Below are positions 13,301 to 27,800 of a DNA stretch of 64,000 bases, one piece after another. The notes beneath the pieces were generated by a model that was given only the letters and a program-made list of their open reading frames with translations, did not search any database and was not told where the DNA came from. The stretch spans positions 69,166,637 through 69,230,636 of the forward strand of contig CM068584.1 in the NCBI GenBank assembly GCA_035048485.1. The letters run 5' to 3'. The translations under genes were made by a program, and so were the position numbers. Source of the stretch: Pteria penguin. Its lineage: Eukaryota > Mollusca > Bivalvia > Pterioida > Pteriidae. Numbering within the stretch: position 1 is the stretch's first letter; each line of letters begins with the position of its first letter.

Positions 13301-16300
13301 CTAGTTACGTCTTGGAGTGACCACATTTTGACCATTGGTCACGTTACTTTTTATGTCTACTTACGTCGTGGAGTGGCCACAGTTTTGACTGGTTTATCCA
13401 TGTCCGTCTCACACACAAACGCTTTCTGTTGATTGCAATTATTTGTTGGTCGCCATTTGCCGTTGACATCACCTACAAGTACAACAAACAAAAAGGCGAT
13501 GCATAAATAAGAATATTCATATATAATATAATATATAAGATCAAATATTATCTATAACAATATATTGTGTCAAATAAAACAAATAGTAATATACAAAGTC
13601 AAATATGACATATATAAATGACAAAATATTGTCAAATGTAACATATAATACTATACGATGTCAAATATAATATATAATAATATACAATATCAAATATAAC
13701 ATAATAATATACAATGTTAATATAACATATAATAATATACAATGTCAAATATTACATATTTTCATTATATCAATATAATATTGAATTTCATGTATCAATC
13801 TATATTAATCTAATTTGAGGTAACCTACCAGACTGTATGTAGGCACAGTCAAGCTGACCCTTGTGGTTGAGAGGGGGGTTGTGCATCCAGTTCTGGTATC
13901 TGGCCGCTGTCCCTCCGTATGTCCATCGGAATGGTCCCGTGTCCACATTATTATCTGGTAATTATTAAATAGAGTCAATTACTACTTGATAAGTCACGAT
14001 ATAATAAAGTCAATTACACACTAATATGCACGACATAATAGAGTCAGTTACACTCTAATATGTCCCGAAATATTAGAGTCAGTTACACACTGATAAGTCA
14101 CGACGTAATAGAGTCATTTATATACTAATAAGTCACGAAATAAAAAGCCAATTCCACTCTGATAAGTCACGACATAATAGAGTGAAGTCCACACTGATAA
14201 ATCACGGCATGACAGAGTCATTACCACACTGATTCAGTCACGACATAACAGAATTAATTCCACACTTATAAGTCACGAAATAATAGAGTCAATTTCCAAC
14301 TGATAAGTCACGACATTATAGGGTCAATTACACAATATTAAGTCACGACATTATAGAGTCAATTCCACACTGATTAAGTCACGATATAATACAGTCAATT
14401 ACACACTGATTAAGTGTGTAACATAATAAAGTCAATTACACACTGATTAAGTCACGACATAATAGGGTCAATTACACACTGATTAAGTCACCACATAATA
14501 GAGTCAATTACACACTGATAAATCACCACATAATAGAGTCAATACCACACTGATAAGTCACCATATAATAGAGTCAATTCCACACTAATTAAGTCACGAC
14601 ATAATAGAGTTAATTACACGCTGATTAAGTCACGACGATATATTAAAAATTATATATAGAGAGAAAAGTTCCCCGCCGATATAATTCGATGTATGAAATA
14701 AAGATTACAGAGGACACATGATTACTCGTATTTTTTTTCGCAAAAACTTCTGGTTTTTTTTTTCATTCCCCAGTACATATCTACCTCTTCCCATAATTCC
14801 TCTTATTTAGATTAAATATTTCGTACATTATCAGTTATGGATTTTATATTTATATTTTCATTTTGAAATAAAAGTGCGAACGTATTCCTGATGTTGGCAT
14901 GGCATCACACAAAAATCTAAAGGAAGATAATCCTCGAGATAATCCGAGGATGTCCTGGGGATACACTCGATGTAACTCGAAGTTTATCATAAACTGTAAT
15001 TTAAATTTGCTGAACTGTGAACTGGTTTTTGCTTTTGTTTTTGTTTTTGTTTGTTTGTTTTTTTTTTTTTTTTTGGGGGGGGGGGGGGGGGGGTTCAGCA
15101 GACGAGCTGCTGAAATTCATTGAGGAATCTTACGACGAGTAACCCCTTTTCTTCTTTGAATTTGATTTGATCAAAGTTTAAAATAATAATATTTCAAAAT
15201 ATCGGATTCTTCGTATAAAGCGACGATAAATCCCGAGACGTATCCCCTAACAAATATGACGCATATTACGTCATGTGATCAATCCGAGAATATTGTATAA
15301 TACGTGCATAAAATGAAAATTTTAGACTTGATCTGCGCATGCGTGAAGTCACGTGATACCTGAGATGCCAATCCATATGCTGTCTATCTGGGCTTCTCTA
15401 AGCTCATCCAGGTAGGAATTTAGGAAAGTCTTATATGTGTTCCTATAAAGTAAAATATACAATGAAAATAATCTGGTCGCTTTTATTTGCTCTGTCTGTC
15501 GATAGCGGCATTTGTCGTACAGCCGAATAGATCACTTGCCGTTGTTGAAAATAGTTGTTTATGTCCGAGCTGACAACTTTGATCATGTTTTGGATCGTGA
15601 CATCAAACTTAAAGACGTAACTTAATTGCGAAAATTATCTTTTTTCCTATGAAATATACCCCTTCACTTATACTGTGGGACTGACTGTTTCTTCAAAATA
15701 CATCAAGGACAATAAATTTTTATTATGACGTCAAAAATATTACGGGAAACGTTATCATTTGCCAACCAAAACGTCAGCCCCGAATTAAGACTTCTACGCT
15801 TTTATTGACGTCACAACGAGAAATGTCACTAAAAGCTATCAGCTCGAACAAATTGTAGACAGCAATGTCCACTCGGGAATACGGTATGTTATGTGCTTTT
15901 CCTTCCTTCGACAATATATAACAGGACATAGACGTTTTTGTGATAAACCACTCATTTTGGTGTTTTCACAAATACATTTTATATCGAGTTTTAAGGAACT
16001 AAATAATATGACAATATGAGTTTAAATTATCTGGGTAGGCATTTTGCTTGCAGCACCGACGATCCGGGTTCGATTCCCGGATTGCACCACTATGTTTAAG
16101 AGGTTGGTTACCTCCTGCTTCCATGTCGTGATATAACTGTAAAATTGTTGAAAGCGACGTAAAACACCAATCAACCAACCAATCCAATATTAAAAGTTGC
16201 AAAGATAACAAAGGTAATAAATTTTAGTTATCCATATTAAACATCTTAATAGTCCTCCGAAGGTAAGTGACATAAAACAAAGAACAATTAACTCAGTATT

Positions 16301-19300
16301 CACAATTAATTAATTGAGTTAATTGTTCTTTGTAATAAATTTGTTCTCAAATTTGAAAATTAAAAAGCTGGAATATTATAATACATGAACAAATTTTAGA
16401 AATTGACTATGTAATGTTTTATTTTGTTGTACAGTACAAAGGGCTTGAAAATAAGTTTAAAAAGGTAAAAAAATATTTCATTAAGTAAGGACATTGAACT
16501 TACTTACTAAGTAAATGAGAGAGTGACATTATAAATCATGATCTAATTAGCCAATAACGACGAGCGTTATAAAAGTTTATCAGCTATCTACATTTCAGGT
16601 TATACAATTCTTATTAGCCAATCGCTATCTACATTTCAGGTTATACAATTCTTATTAGCCAATCGCTATCTACATTTCAGGTTATACAGTTCTTATTAGC
16701 CAATCGCTATCTACATTTCAGGTTATGCAGTTCTTATCAGCCAATCAGAAAGGTAGTTACAAACTATTCAAAAAGGTTCCCTTTCAAGATGTCTAAATAA
16801 ATGCGTTTTATGTGCTAATGAGAAACATTAACCGTAAATAGCGACCAGATGAGAATCATTACCCTTAAATAACGACCAGATGAGAAACATTACCCGTAAA
16901 TAACGACCAGATGAGAAACATCCCTGAATAGCGACCAGATGAGAAATTTTATCCGTAAATAGTGACCAGATGTGTAAAATTTCCTGTAAATAGCGACCAC
17001 ATGAGTAACATTGCCTGTAAATAGCGACTAGATGAGAAACATTACCCGTATAGAGCGACCAGATGTCCTCCTTCGGCTTTACAGAAGGCTTCTGCGTTTC
17101 TCCAGCTCTTCTTAAACTGAATATTGAACTGAAAACACTTTTTTTGATGGGGAATCCATCCCGGGGCACATACTCCTGTACAAGTAAAAGAATAGTATGT
17201 CCTCGAATCAAATTAGTACAAAATAAAACAAAACTTTATACATGTCAGAAATTTAGCAGTTTATTCATTTTCATTCTTAAATGATGATCATATTTTTTGT
17301 TTGATCAAGAAGGATTCCGTAGGTTAAAATTCCCTTTCCCATTTGATCTGCATAGAGGATTGCCGGAACATGGTGCTTGATAGTTTTTCTCACACGTTTT
17401 ATATTTTAGATCATGCGTAAAAATTTCAACCACATTAGCATAGCAGACGACGAAATTAGGTCATGCGTGAAATGTAAAATGTAGTTCCGGAACTTCCGGT
17501 TTCAGCTGTCTTATGTAGAGATAGAGAAATCTCTTCCAGGAAAATGAGAGGATATTTCAGTCTCAAGTGTGAAAAATTACTCCAACCCACACATACCCCC
17601 CCCCCCCCCCTTTCCTCTCCGCTGGGCAAACATTGTTTTTTATCTAGGGATCCGATGGCATGTTTGTTTGGAGTTATTTTTCATATTTAGTACTTTATAA
17701 ACATAAAAGGTAATTTTAGAATTTATAACGTTGTCGTATAATTCATAGCGTTGTGGCATAATTTGTAACGTTGTTGTATAATTTACCTTCACATGTTTGC
17801 AACACGTGGTGTTTCCTCGAGTTATCGATACAGCTTTCGTCACTCTAAGATAACGTCAAGATAATGTAACGCATAATTCACCCTCAAATATTTGTATATT
17901 TTTTATTTCATTTGGGGGGGGGGGGGGGTTATTAATTTTATTAATTATTATACAAATTATTTTTATCATTTTTTCCGTCACTATGTGATAGCGTCATGAA
18001 TCACGTGACGTGTAACTTACCCTCGGGTTTTTTACACACGTAGTGTTTTCTTGCGCCACAGTTGTCAGTTCGCCACCCTTGGTGATAGTCAGGCTGTGTG
18101 TTACTCATCCATACGCATGTGTTGTTTCTCTGGTTACTAGGCAACAAATCAAAATCTGAATTACTGATTTCTCCCTACACAAACTGGTAAAATTGTTCAA
18201 ATTATAATTTAAAATTGATTTTAAGGTGACCAGAATTGCCCAATCAATACATTTATTTGTGCCTCATTATGATTCAGATATACGATTAGTCTAAAGAAAT
18301 CACGTGAGCAGTAGATAATTTTTCAAGTCGCATGTTAATATCTCACGATACCTTAATGTTTCAAGGTCAAATTAACTTCGTTCGGAGATTTGAAATTTTG
18401 TCCAACCCAAAAATATTATATCAAATTTCGATTTATTGGTCTCTTGTGGAGGTGACTTGAACTCGGGTGACATGATATTTCTCCGTTGGACAAAATGTCA
18501 AGTCGCCCTCACAAGAGGTAAATAAATGTATACCATACTCATACAAGTATATACCCTGATATTTTTTTTTATGTAAGCGTGTCAGGTTTTACTATATTCC
18601 CCCTTTTCACATTACAGGGTTTGGACAAAAGGCATCCCAATGTCAGCTTCAGTTATTTTGGAAATATTGAAAAGTATGTCACTGTCAACTGAATCTGACG
18701 TCTACGGAAGCGTATTAGTGTCACATTGAAACATTTTTTTTATTTTACGTTTTCCAACATTAATGTTGTAAATTCCAACTTTAATCTTGGTAATTCCAAC
18801 TTTAATCTTGGAAATTCCAACTTTAATCTTGGTAATTCCAACTTTTATCTGGGAAATTCCAACTTTAATCTTGGAAATTCCAACTTTAATCTTGGTAATT
18901 CCAACTTTTATCTTGGAAATTCCAACTTTAATCTTGGAAATTTCAAATTTAATCTTGGAAATTCCAAATCTAATCTTGGAAATTCCAACTTTAATCTTGG
19001 TAATTCCAACTTTAATCTTGGAAATTCCAATTTTAATCTTGGTAATTCCAACTTTAATCTTGGAAATTTCAACTTTAATCTCACTTTAATGTTGGACATT
19101 CCAGCTTTAAAGTTGATAATGCTCTATATCAACCCTTGTTGTAAGAAAATTACACTTATTGTAAAAGGAATTACATTTATAAACTAAATAGGAAAAAATA
19201 AATACAACAGCAAGCATATCTATACTATCTGGCAGTATGAACCATGTTAATGCCAGAGGTGTCCCATTCAGAATGGACTAAATTATTATAGTAGAATGCA

Positions 19301-21837
19301 ATCTGATTAAAACCATATCTTTATTCCGCTTCTCTCTATTTGTCCCATTGCGGATAAAGATCTGGCGAAACCCCGTAAGAGGTCATGTTCTGGTGAACTC
19401 TGATGACGTTTCAGTCACCGAAACCGTTATTTCCCATAGCCAATCAATGACTCGGCTAGGCACGTGATAGTGACGCAATATGTAACAAACACTGTTTAAA
19501 GACTACCTTGTAGGTCACGCACGCTGGGGATGTTAATTTCATTCCTAGGAATTTGTAGCCGATCCACTGATTGGCTGGAAATCAGAGTTCACCAGAACAT
19601 GACCCCTTATGGAGTTTCGCCAGATCTTTCTCCGCAATGAGACAAATAAAGAAGCGGAATGAAGATTTGGTTTTAATCAGATTGAGTAGTATGATGTGTG
19701 AATCTATGAAGATTACATTGCATTTTAAACGAAAAATGGCGTTTATAGTATTTATGATATAGATATTGTAAGTAATCAAAATAATGGTTGATGTTAGTGG
19801 TAGTTGGCAGGGGGTGGTGGTGATTAGTACCTAGATAATTCTAAATAACCAATGTCTGTATGGGGTACGCATCACATATAAGCATATAACTCTACATATG
19901 ATGCATATGAAATCAAAATGTGCAAGCGTAGCGAATCGAATTATCGGGGGCAATATTGGTTTTGTACTTCTCTGTCTATCCATTCGCCTGTTTGTCTATC
20001 CGTCTGTCTGTCCGTTACTTTAATTTTGGTCATTAATTAATTTTGAATCATTAGAGATGGAGCCTTCATATTTTGCATGGATATTCCACAAAAAATGACA
20101 CCAAAGTCAATGACCTAGTGACCTTGACCGGGACCTTTTTCTAAAATTAGTATTTTAGGTCGCCTGGACGAATGTCCGGAGAGCTATTGTCATACCCCCG
20201 GCGTTATTGTCGGTGTCCTCGTGCACAAAACTTTAACCTTGGTTATATCTTTTGCATTTTTGATTTTAGAGCCTTGATATTTCATATGTAGATTCCTCAT
20301 GATGAGAGCTTTCATTTGGGATCATGACTTTTTGACCCAGTGATCTTGACCTTGAGCTTTTACCTACAGTGCTATATCTTTTGAACCGTTGGCAGCTGAG
20401 CTGCCATATTTCACATATCAATTTCTCATAATTAAATATTGCATTTTATACCGTTTTATTTTGATCTTGACCTTTGACATGATATTGGATTTAAAACTGT
20501 TTAAGACACATGCTTCTATATGACAATGTCCTACCGGCGAGTTATGTTGTCTCCTGACAACTCTTGTTATGTTGTCTCCTGACAATTCTTGTTGGACTTG
20601 GTTGTCGCAGGGAACATATTACAGTCAAACCTGTGTATTAAGGTCAGCTAAGGGAAAAGTCAAAAGTGACCTTTAAAGACAGGTGACCTCTTAATAGAGG
20701 TGGCTGCTAAGACATGTTTCACTGTATTTCACAAATAAATCCTTTTTAAATATGTACTTTCTGTGCGTAATTATTTTGATGTCACATGCATCATATGTAG
20801 AGTTATCCGCTTACATGTGTTGCGTATCCCATACAGACTTTAGTTATTAGGAAATATTTGGTAATACATGTGCTATTCACCCCCACCCCTGCCAACTCCC
20901 ACTAAAATCAAACTTTATTTTGATTACCTAGCTATAATATCTGTATCATAAATACTATATATGCCAGTTTTCGTTTAAAATGCATTGCAATCTTCATAAA
21001 AAGACATACAATACCACTATAATAATTTAGTCAATTCTGAATGGGACATCTCTGACATTGACATGGTTTATAGTGCCAGATGGTATAGAATTGCTTGGTG
21101 TTGTATTCATTTTTTCCTATTTATTTTTTCAATGTAATGTAAAATGTTTTTAATGTAAACGTTGGAATGTCCAAAATTAAAGTAAGATTAAAGTTGGAAT
21201 TTCCAACTTTTATCTTGGAAATTATTGGAATTTCCTAGAAAAAAGTTGGAATTTCCAACTTTAATGTTGGAATTTCCAAGATTAAAGTTTGAATTACCAA
21301 GATTAAAGTTTGAATTTCCAAGATAAAAGTTTGAATTTCCAACATTAATGTTGGAATTACCAAGATTAAAGTTGGAATTTCCAAAATTAATGTTTGAAAA
21401 ACGAAAAATAAAAAAATGTTTCAATTTGGCACTAATACGCATCCGTAGACGTCAAACAATAATGACAAATTCTATGGAAACCGATCTAAAACTTAGGAAA
21501 ATGATACTCATGACGTCATAATTGTTATACTTCAGATACCGTCCCAAATGGTAAATAACACTGTTTAACGAAAACACTCAATTACTTATATTTTCTACGT
21601 ACGGCTGAATTCTGGGAATGCGACTGCCTTGCCAGTAGTTCATACTGCTCTCTAATGTAGTTCCGTTAACCCAGTTCCACGTGACTGCGTTACTGCCCTT
21701 TAAAGAGAAAATACTGATGAAGGATTTGAAATTACAAAAAAGTTATTAAGTGTGCAGTTATAAATACAATTAGAGACGGAGTGCTAGGAAGAAAGAAAGA
21801 AATATTGAGTCAGAATGACAGATACTGATGGCAAGTT

Positions 21838-21885
<48 letters not shown>

Positions 21886-24800
21886 TAGAAAGAGGGAGAG
21901 AGAGTACCATTGATTGACTACGTAGTCCGATCCAGATGGGAGAATGTGTGTTCTTTGCAAAGTCGTGGATGACGATTTCATCCTGCTCGCCCTCGATCTG
22001 AACCAGGCTGCCTCCATCTCGATTACATCGATTCCTGAAAAATATACAGTAAAGAGGAATAACAAACAGACGGACACAAAGCAGAGAGGAATCACAGACA
22101 GATGCACACACAAACTTTAATTTATAAAATGAAAGGCTGACGGACAGTACAGATAGAAAGACAGTCACACGTATCACAGACAACCGGACAGACAGAAGGA
22201 AAAGTATCATAGCGACACCGAGAAGTGACACAAAGACAACAAGTGACGCAGAAAGACAAACTGGTATCACACAGACAGGTATCACACACATACAGACAGG
22301 TATCACCCACAGACAGACAGGTATCACACACTGACAGACAGGTATCACACACAGACATACAGGTATCACACACATACAGACAGGTATCACACACAGACAG
22401 ACAGGTATCAAACACATACAGACAGGTATCACACACATACAGACAGGTATCACACACAGACAGAGAGGTATCACACACAGACAGGTATCACACACAGACA
22501 GACAGGTATCACACACTGACAGACAGGTATCACACACAGACATACAGGTATCACACACATACAGACAGGTATCACACACAGACAGACAGGTATCACACAC
22601 AGACAGACAGGTATCACACACACAGACAGACAGGTATCACACACACAGACAGACAGGTATCACACACACAGACACACAGGTATCACACACACAGACAGAC
22701 AGGTATCACACACACAGACAAACAGGTATCACACACAGACAGACAGGTATCACACACAGACAGACAGGTATCACACACAGACAGACAGGTATCACACACA
22801 GACAGACAGGTATCACACACACAGACAGACAGGTATCACACACACAGACAGACAGGTATCACACACAGGCATACAGGTATCACACACAGACACACAGGTA
22901 TCACACACAGACAGACAGGTATCACACACATACAGACAGGTATCACACACATACAGACAGGTATTACACACAGACATACAGGTATCACACACAGACATAC
23001 AGGTATCACACACACAGACAGGTATCACACACAGACAGACAGGTATCACACACTGACAGACAGGTATCACACACAAACAGACAGGTATCATACACAGACA
23101 GACAGGTATCACACACATACAGACAGGTATCACACACACAGACAGACAGGTATCACACACATACAGACAGGTATCACGCAGAGACAGACAGGTATCACAC
23201 ACTGACAGACAGGTATCACACACACAGACAGACAGGTATCACACACAGACAGACAGGTATCACACACCGACATACAGGTATCACACACACAGACAGACAG
23301 GTATCACACACACAGACAGACAGGTATCACACAGACATACAGGTATCACACACAGACAGACAGGTATCACACACAGACAGACAGGTATCACACACAGACA
23401 GATAGGTATCACACACTGACAGACAGGTATCACACACAAACAGACAGGTATCATACACAGACAGACAGGTATCACACACATACAGACAGGTATCACACAC
23501 AGACAGACAGGTATCATACACAGACAGACAGGTATCACACACATACAGACAAGTATCACACACAGACAGACAGGTATCACACACAGACAGACAGGTGTCA
23601 CACACACACAGACAGATATCACACACATACAGACATGTATCACACACATACAGACAGGTATTACACACAGACATACAGGTATCACACACAGACATACAGG
23701 TATCACACACACAGACAGGTATCACACACAGACAGACAGGTATCACACACTGACAGACAGGTATCACACACAAACAGACAGGTATCATACACAGACAGAT
23801 AGGTATCACACACATACAGACAGGTATCACACACACAGACAGACAGGTATCACACACATACAGACAGGTATCACGCAGAGACAGACAGGTATCACACACT
23901 GACAGACAGGTATCACACACACAGACAGACAGGTATCACACACAGACAGACAGGTATCACACACCGACATACAGGTATCACACACACAGACAGACAGGTA
24001 TCACACACACAGACAGACAGGTATCACACAGACATACAGGTATCACACACAGACAGACAGGTATCACACACAGACAGACAGGTATCATACACAGACAGAC
24101 AGGTATCACACACATACAGACAAGTATCACACACAGACAGACAGGTATCACACACAGACAGACAGGTGTCACACACACACAGACAGATATCACACACATA
24201 CAGACATGTATCACACACATACAGACAGGTATTACACACAGACATACAGGTATCACACACAGACATACAGGTATCACACACACAGACAGGTATCACACAC
24301 AGACAGACAGGTATCACACACTGACAGACAGGTATCACACACAAACAGACAGGTATCATACACAGACAGACAGGTATCACACACATACAGACAGGTATCA
24401 CACACACAGACAGACAGGTATCACACACATACAGACAGGTATCACGCAGAGACAGACAGGTATCACACACTGACAGACAGGTATCACACACACAGACAGA
24501 CAGGTATCACACACAGACAGACAGGTATCACACACCGACATACAGGTATCACACACACAGACAGACAGGTATCACACACACAGACAGACAGGTATCACAC
24601 AGACATACAGGTATCACACACAGACAGACAGGTATCACACACAGACAGACAGGTATCATACACAGACAGACAGGTATCACACACATACAGACAAGTATCA
24701 CACACAGACAGACAGGTATCACACACAGACAGACAGGTGTCACACACACACAGACAGATATCACACACATACAGACATGTATCACACACATACAGACAGG

Positions 24801-27800
24801 TATTACACACAGACATACAGGTATCACACACAGACATACAGGTATCACACACACAGACAGGTATCACACACAGACAGACAGGTATCACACACTGACAGAC
24901 AGGTATCACACACAAACAGACAGGTATCATACACAGACAGACAGGTATCACACACATACAGACAGGTATCACACACACAGACAGACAGGTATCACACACA
25001 TACAGACAGGTATCACGCAGAGACAGACAGGTATCACACACTGACAGACAGGTATCACACACACAGACAGACAGGTATCACACACAGACAGACAGGTATC
25101 ACACACCAACATACAGGTATCACACACACAGACAGACAGGTATCACACACACAGACAGACAGGTATCACACAGACATACAGGTATCACACACAGACAGAC
25201 AGGTATCACACACAGACAGACAGGTATCACACACAGACAGATAGGTATCACACACTGACAGACAGGTATCACACACAAACAGACAGGTATCATACACAGA
25301 CAGACAGGTATCACACACATACAGACAGGTATCACACACAGACAGACAGGTATCATACACAGACAGACAGGTATCACACACATACAGACAAGTATCACAC
25401 ACAGACAGACAGGTATCACACACAGACAGACAGGTATCACACACATACAGACAGATATCACACACATACAGACAGGTATCACACACAGACAGACAGGTAT
25501 CACACACACAGACAGGTATCACACACAGACAGACAGGTATCACACACTGACAGACAGGTATCACACACAAACAGACAGGTATCATACACAGACAGACAGG
25601 TATCACACACAGACAGACAGGTATCACACACATACAGACAGGTATCACGCAGAGACAGACAGGTATCACACACTGACAGACAGGTATCACACACAGACAG
25701 ACAGGTATCATACACACAGACAGGTATCACACACAGACAGACAGGTATCACACACAGACAGACAGGTATCACACACAGACAGACAGGTATCATACACAGA
25801 CAGACAGGTATCACACACAGACAGACAGGTATCACACACAGACAGACAGATATCACACACAGACAGACAGGTATCACACACAGACAGACAGGTATCACAC
25901 ACAGACAGACAGGTATCACACACAGACAGGTATCACACACATACAGACAGGTACCACACACATACAGACAGGTGTCACACACAGACAGACAGGTATCACA
26001 CACAGTCAGACAGGTATCACACACAGACAGACAGGTATCACACACAGACAGACAGGTACCACACACAGTCAGACAGGTATCACACACATACAGACAGGTA
26101 TCACACACAGACAGACAGGTATCACACACAGACAGACAGGTATCACACACAGACAGGTATCACACACATACAGACAGGTACCACACACATACAGACAGGT
26201 GTCACACACAGACAGACAGGTATCACACACAGTCAGACAGGTATCACACACAGACAGACAGGTATCACACACAGTCAGACAGATATTCTTACTTACATAG
26301 CCTGATTCCAGTTTTGACTGTCCGTGTGCACCTTGTAGCAGAAAGTGTTGAACTGTTGCCATCCTGAATCAGCATCACATGTCAAGGGTATTCCTGAAAG
26401 GTCAAAGATCAAACATGTCAAGGGTATACCTTAAAGGTCCATGAAATCACATGTTATGGGTATACCTGAAAAGGTCAAAGTTGTTAGGTCGTCTGTACCT
26501 GGCACGCCACCCTTTCCCCAGAACCGGTGCAATCTTTTCGCAGAATTGACCGTATTATCTGGAGCAATCAGGTAATGTATTACACCTGATGTTTTCTTTT
26601 TCTGTCTGTGTGTCTTTCTGTAATCACTCTCTGTCTGTAGGTTTGAGGGGGGGGGGGGGGGGGCAATGTCTAGCATCAAACTTCGGAATACGTCAATAAG
26701 GGCTATCCTATACAACTGCCTCTGCCTATTGTTTATATTTTTTATTCAGAGGGCAGGATGGCCCTGTAGTATCTCACTGGACATCGAATCTGAGAACCCG
26801 GGTTCGATTCTATCTTAAACATTTTTATATTCCGGGATTTTGACGTCATAGTTTACATGCGTCAGTACTCACCTCTTGCGCGTTCACAGATGTAGGGGTT
26901 TTTGACGCCACAGTTTGTGTTCCTAAGCCTGCCAGGTTTCACGATGGAGACGCAGTGTTCGCTCGAACTCGGGTGTATCTGCTGTCCGGCGCTAAAACAA
27001 CAAAAAAAAAACCTCATCAAAAGAAAGCAAAACAACAATTCATCAAAACAATAAAGAACAGCAACTTGTCAAAAAGAAAAAAAACGAAGGAAGAAAAAGA
27101 AACTCATCAAAAAAATCAAAAGAAAGAAAAAAAGAAAGAAACGAGAAAGAAAAACAGCCATAGCAATACCCAAAACAAAAACAAACAACACACACAAAAG
27201 AAAAAAGAGGAGTTACTGGCTCAGTTATGTGGCAGAAGTCACCATGGAGCTATACAATACATGAATATAAATAATATACTAGCACATATAACACATTACA
27301 AAAATATTTGATTGTAGTGCAATTACGATACCGACTTAGGACGGTCATTTAATTTGACAAAAGCCAAACAAATGATGTGGTTAACCGGTTTAACAAATCC
27401 AAAAATGAAAAATAATATCTAAACACAAAACAAAAAGATACATCAAACAAACAAAACTTCAATGAAATTAAAAGTAAACCCCCGTGATCTAGCTAATAAA
27501 ATACAACCAACAAGCAGCATCATTAAAACAAACCGAAATGGCTATTATTCGTTGATTAAACGTTTTTGTTTTGTTTTGGGGTTTTTTTTATAAAGTAGTA
27601 TGGGTAATAAACACATAGATAATACAAAAGGGAAAAATAGGGGAAAAGGGAAAAATAGGGAAAAGGGGAAAAAAGGATCTAGGCAGGAATACATGTATTC
27701 AGCCTTTAGGGCAGGTAGCTTACGAGGTCGTGTGTACCTATGTAATATACAGTGGCGAATTTAGAGAAGGGGCAAGCCCCCCCCCCCTTTTACAACAGCT

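Larger units (their letters stand above)
18696..21454. mobile_element. Long terminal-inverted-repeat element
   Basis: The left end 'tgacgtctacggaagcgtat' and the complement of the right end 'tgacgtctacggatgcgtat' start inverted repeats of roughly 690 bp on the right and about 850 bp on the left (left arm split by a nested MITE). Each arm contains a 21-bp tandem repeat block, then matched stretches such as 'tcccattcagaattgactaa' and 'atgcattttaaacgaaaa'. The centre (19930-20760) has the 'tgaccttgaccttt' low-conservation type common in mollusc repeats and no transposase frame, so it is non-autonomous. Confidence 0.88.

Noticed and set aside
22225..26367. Cys-Val-Ile repeat (CVIPVCL) or TDRQVSH repeat protein
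   Set aside because: Low-complexity CAGA/CACA array read in arbitrary frames on both strands; it lies inside an intron of the lectin gene.
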